The notes beneath the pieces are model-generated. The model saw only the letters and a program-made list of their open reading frames with translations. It was not told where the DNA came from and did not search any database. From Planctomycetota bacterium (GTDB taxonomy: Bacteria > Planctomycetota > Planctomycetia > Pirellulales > Lacipirellulaceae), in contig JAKEIB010000076.1 of NCBI GenBank assembly GCA_022614705.1, positions 1 through 9,301 of the forward strand: a stretch of 9,301 nt of DNA. Reading direction: 5' to 3'. The translations under genes and the position numbers were made by a program. How positions within the stretch are numbered: the stretch's first letter is position 1; the number at the start of each line of letters is the position of its first letter. Shown piece by piece: positions 6,880 through 9,301 of the stretch.

Positions 6880-9255
6880 ATGTCGATTATGACGCATAAT
6901 ACCAAACTCCCCCCCGCCGTTCGGCGCGTTCTTGACGCCGTGCGGCGTCGTATCCGCGCTTACGTGTGGTTACAGGGGATAGCGCTCGTCGCCTTAGTGC
7001 TCGGTGTTGCATTTTGGATCGGCTACTTTCTCGATCGCTTTTTCGAGCCGTCGCCGACGGTGCGACAGGTTGGGATGTTCCTAATCGCGATCGTGACGCT
7101 GTACGTCGCGTACCGCTACGTGTTGCGAAGGGCCATGGTCTGCATCTCCGACGCGAGCGCTGCCGCACTCTTGGAGCGGCGCTTTCCTACTCTAAACGAG
7201 CACGTGCTGACGGCCGTGGACGTGGCGTCGCGTCCCGATCGGGCCGCTTCGTTTCATCCGCAGCTCGTTCACGAAACTCAGCAGTCGGCCGCGCAGGCCG
7301 TGGCAAGCGTGCGCGCCGAGGAACTGTTCAATCGCGGGCCGCTGTTGCGGGCCGTCGGCGCGGCCGTGTTCCTGGCAGTTTCTATTGGACTTTTCGCCCT
7401 TTTCTCGACGGATGCGTTCGGCTTCTGGCTCAAGCGTATCGCGCTCAGCGAAGAACCCTGGCCGCGGCGAGTGCACTTGGAAGTCGCCGGCTTTCCGGCC
7501 GATGACGCGGGCCGGCGCGTCCAGAAGATCGCGCACGATGATGACTTCGAGCTGCTGGTCCGCGCCAGCACGGCCGGCTACAAGTTGCCCGACGAAGTCG
7601 AGATCCGTTTTCGCCTGGCCGACGGCCGCCGCGGTCGGGACACCATGATCCGCGTCGGTGAAGCGCAGCCGAGCCACACTGTAGCCGGGGTCTCAGACCC
7701 CGGCCACAAGCAAGAGGCTGTAGCCGGGGCCTTAGACCCCGGCCACAAGCAAGAGGAATCGCAGTTGTTCCGCTACCAGTTCAAACGCGTCGCAAGCGAC
7801 ATGGAGTTCGATGTCGTGGGCGGCGACGATCGCCTGCGCGACCTGCGGCTCGCGGTCGTCGAACGGCCCGAGCTGTTCGCGATCGAGCTGGAGTGCGTAT
7901 ATCCCGACTATCTGGATCGCGAACCGCGCCGGCTGCCCGTCACTGGCGGAATGCGTATCCCCGAGGGTACGGGACTTGTGCTGCGTGCCGGGTCGACCAA
8001 GCCGCTCACCGCTGTGCACATTCACCGCACGAACACTCAGGACGATCCCGATACAAAGCTCGCCTTCCCCGATAACCCGCGAGAAGAGCTGCGATGGGAA
8101 TACGGCACTCTCAGCGACGATGACGTACTGCTAGTCAGCGTGACGGATACTGATGGCGTGACGTCGCGCGAGCCGTACCGCGTGTCGCTGGCGACGGTTC
8201 GCGATGAAGTGCCGCAGGTTGCCGTGCGGTTGTCCGGTATCGGCACGGCGATCACGCCCGAGGCAATACTGCCGGTCGTCGGCAAAGTGACCGACGACTA
8301 CGGCCTCGAACGGGCGTGGTTCGAATATCAGATCGACGGCGCCCCGGCCGCCACGCGGCCCGTTCATGTAGCCGGCCTCTCAGAGGCCGGCATCATTCCG
8401 AACGGCGAACCACTGCTCGAAACACTCGGCCAATTCGATTTGCGCGCGGCCGACGAATCCACCGGCCAGCGGGCGATCGTGCTCACGCCTGGCCAGCGCT
8501 TTTCGCTTTCGCTGAAAGCGTCCGATCGCTTTAACCTTGCCGATGAGCCACACACCGGCAGCAGCCAGCAGTTCACGCTCGACGTCGTCACCGTCCCCCA
8601 GTTGCTCGCGCTGATGGAGCGCCGCGAGCTGGCACTGCGGCAACGGTACGAAGTCATTTTTGAGAAGATGACCGACACGCGCAATTTGCTCAATCGTGTG
8701 GAATTTGAACCCGTCGGCGCGGCCGGCTCGGCTGCCGGCGATGAACGTGCGTCCAACGATACAGGCGAGCCGCCTGTATCCACGCCGGAGCGTGCGCTAG
8801 CCCGTCGCCGGCTTCGCGTAGCCGGCTCGCTGCAAAACGTGGTCCAATCGGCGGACGAAGTCGCCGGCGTGGCCGAGGCGTTCGACGACTTGGGCGAGCA
8901 GCTCACAAATAATCGCATCGATAACCCCGACTTAAAGAGCCGCTTGCGGGAACAAATCGCGCAGCCGCTGCATCGAATTGGAGAGCAGCGTATGCCGCAA
9001 TTGGCCGCGCAGCTAAAATTGGTAGAGGAGCACATCGCCGACCCGGCCGCAGGCGCCACGGAACTCGCCAGGTCGATCGCGCTGGCCGACGAGATTCTGG
9101 TCGAGATGCGCCAGGTATTGGATCGCATGCTGGAACTGGAAACGTACAACGAAGTCGTCGCGTTGCTGCGGAACATTATTACCGACCAGGACGAAATCAA
9201 CCGCCAAACCAAAGAGCGTCAAAAGGAACGTTTGCGAAATTTGTTTGAGGAATAG
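6880..9255 (+). CDS. Large membrane-anchored protein, DUF4175-like, coiled-coil C-terminus
   Basis: The protein has 791 residues from ATG 6880; ATG 6889 is an equally possible start, and neither has a clear Shine-Dalgarno. TTG 6838 would only add a repeat-encoded leader. Three membrane helices are visible: about 30-52, 63-81 and 157-176. A soluble middle region (about 195-570) looks beta-rich, with Ig/cadherin-like phrases such as VTDTDGVTSREPYRV and VGKVTDDYGLERAWFEYQIDG. The C-terminal 220 residues are helical and charged, including AGVAEAFDDLGEQLTNNRIDNP (662-683) and a final segment TYNEVVALLRN...QTKERQKERLRNLFEE that may form a coiled coil. No VWA motif or enzyme signature is seen. The architecture and position recall DUF4175-type proteins found with MoxR/Bat clusters; I am only moderately sure of that family name. 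Residues 268-292, 497-504 and about 627-634 are encoded by palindromic repeats. It probably acts as a membrane component of the MoxR/VWA assembly. Confidence 0.85.
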   Translation: MSIMTHNTKLPPAVRRVLDAVRRRIRAYVWLQGIALVALVLGVAFWIGYFLDRFFEPSPTVRQVGMFLIAIVTLYVAYRYVLRRAMVCISDASAAALLERRFPTLNEHVLTAVDVASRPDRAASFHPQLVHETQQSAAQAVASVRAEELFNRGPLLRAVGAAVFLAVSIGLFALFSTDAFGFWLKRIALSEEPWPRRVHLEVAGFPADDAGRRVQKIAHDDDFELLVRASTAGYKLPDEVEIRFRLADGRRGRDTMIRVGEAQPSHTVAGVSDPGHKQEAVAGALDPGHKQEESQLFRYQFKRVASDMEFDVVGGDDRLRDLRLAVVERPELFAIELECVYPDYLDREPRRLPVTGGMRIPEGTGLVLRAGSTKPLTAVHIHRTNTQDDPDTKLAFPDNPREELRWEYGTLSDDDVLLVSVTDTDGVTSREPYRVSLATVRDEVPQVAVRLSGIGTAITPEAILPVVGKVTDDYGLERAWFEYQIDGAPAATRPVHVAGLSEAGIIPNGEPLLETLGQFDLRAADESTGQRAIVLTPGQRFSLSLKASDRFNLADEPHTGSSQQFTLDVVTVPQLLALMERRELALRQRYEVIFEKMTDTRNLLNRVEFEPVGAAGSAAGDERASNDTGEPPVSTPERALARRRLRVAGSLQNVVQSADEVAGVAEAFDDLGEQLTNNRIDNPDLKSRLREQIAQPLHRIGEQRMPQLAAQLKLVEEHIADPAAGATELARSIALADEILVEMRQVLDRMLELETYNEVVALLRNIITDQDEINRQTKERQKERLRNLFEE
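7679..7756 (+). repeat. Two tandem 39-bp palindrome-containing repeats in gene 5
   Basis: Two copies of a 39-bp unit, 7679-7717 and 7718-7756, are identical at 37 of 39 positions. Copy 1 carries the perfect stem GCCGGGGTC-TCA-GACCCCGGC (9-bp arms, three-base loop), and pairing continues outward with one mismatch through TGT/ACA. The period is exactly 13 codons, so frame is kept; the copies encode VAGVSDPGHKQEA and VAGALDPGHKQEE. Copy 2 has GCCGGGGCC-TTA-GACCCCGGC, so one arm position is changed. The shared tail CCACAAGCAAGAGG shows that the duplicated unit is larger than the palindrome alone. Confidence 0.97.
8368..8391 (+). repeat. Third copy of the GTAGCCGG palindrome in gene 5
   Basis: GTA is followed by GCCGGCCTC (8371-8379), loop TCA, and GAGGCCGGC (8383-8391), a perfect 9-bp inverted repeat. 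The head GTAGCCGG and the TCA loop are the same as in copy 1 at 7679, while bases in the stem have changed in compensating pairs. It is read in the same frame as the tandem copies, giving VAGLSEAG (residues 497-504). The tail CACAAGCAAGAGG is absent, so this is the core palindrome only. Confidence 0.9.
8758..8780. repeat. GATACAGGCG palindrome in gene 5 linker
   Basis: GATACAGGCG (8758-8767) and CGCCTGTATC (8771-8780) form a perfect 10-bp inverted repeat with the three-base loop AGC. It is translated as DTGEPPVS within a low-complexity stretch (GAAGSAAGDERASNDTGEPPVSTPE) that links the beta-rich middle of the protein to its helical C-terminus. The sequence is unlike the other palindromes in the window, so it counts as a separate family. 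It resembles a repeat-encoded TGExPV peptide type that I recall from planctomycete proteins. Confidence 0.88.
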
Positions 9256-9257
9256 CA

Positions 9258-9283
9258 ACCACAAAGACACAAAGGACACGAAG
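9258..9283. repeat. Octamer tandem repeat (CACAAAGR) after gene 5
   Basis: CACAAAGA (9260-9267), CACAAAGG (9268-9275) and the degenerate ACACGAAG (9276-9283) make a short tandem octamer directly after the stop codon at 9253-9255. I recall very similar ACCACAAAGACACAAAGGACACGAAG-type strings scattered in intergenic regions of many environmental bacteria. The remaining bases to 9301 show only a 5-bp CGAAG/CTTCG hairpin and no gene, promoter or terminator. The element may continue beyond the window. Confidence 0.65.
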
Positions 9284-9301
9284 ATCGGCTTCGTTGCAGA
9301 G

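Noticed and set aside
7679..7756. Possible CRISPR-like repeat
   Set aside because: The two copies abut directly with no spacer, are in frame within a gene, and there are no cas genes in the window.
8804..8830. Another GCCGGC pair (8807-8812 and 8821-8826) with GTAGCCGG at 8818
   Set aside because: GCCGGC is self-complementary and common in this GC-rich DNA. The encoded RRLRVAGSLQ looks like the native start of the C-terminal helix, so I do not count it as a further palindrome copy.
8364..9212. Long open frame on the minus strand (282 codons) opposite gene 5
   Set aside because: It is serine/arginine-rich, with no recognisable domain, and lies opposite a well-supported gene; typical of antisense frames in GC-rich coding DNA.
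9279..9293. CGAAG-ATCGG-CTTCG hairpin as a terminator of the operon
   Set aside because: The stem is only five base pairs, there is no T-run, and the window ends eight bases later.

Overview
The window reads as a chromosomal segment of a GC-rich planctomycete, most likely a Pirellulales-type bacterium. This rests on recognising the gene order (MoxR ATPase, DUF58, BatA-type VWA protein, a second VWA membrane protein, then a large membrane/coiled-coil protein) and on several short palindromic repeats of a kind I associate with planctomycete genomes. No database search was run, so the taxonomy is an inference.

Layout: five genes on the + strand fill almost the whole window. (1) 17-1057, MoxR-family AAA+ ATPase. 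(2) 1023-1925, DUF58 protein with a VWA fold, overlapping gene 1 by 35 nt. (3) 2017-4293, BatA-type membrane protein with a VWA domain and a glutamine-amidotransferase-like region, starting at TTG behind a clear Shine-Dalgarno. (4) 4290-6824, a second membrane VWA/amidotransferase-like protein, coupled to gene 3 by an ATGA overlap. (5) 6880-9255, a large protein with three predicted N-terminal membrane segments, a beta-rich middle and a helical, charged C-terminus. The last 46 bases are non-coding and hold a short interspersed repeat. There is no RNA gene, CRISPR array, transposase or convincing terminator, and no gene-free stretch over 300 bases.

How the genes work together: MoxR ATPases are thought to act as chaperones that remodel or assemble partners through VWA-domain proteins, and MoxR/DUF58/Bat clusters recur in many phyla. 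Here one MoxR sits with three VWA proteins, all with an intact DxSxS metal site. Two are membrane proteins, and a third membrane protein lacks a visible VWA. A membrane-associated MoxR-VWA complex is the natural reading. Its substrate is unknown.

The most striking part is superimposed on the operon. At least six families of short inverted or tandem repeats are scattered through it. Two copies of a heptamer hairpin (ATTGCGG) sit in gene junctions. A second heptamer hairpin (GAGTCGA), a CCCCTCCCC palindrome, a GCCGGGGTC palindrome (three copies) and a GATACAGGCG palindrome lie inside genes 3, 4 and 5, each translated in frame without a stop. An octamer repeat follows gene 5. The operon therefore looks like a catalogue of palindromic mini-elements tolerated within proteins, mostly at apparent loops and linkers.
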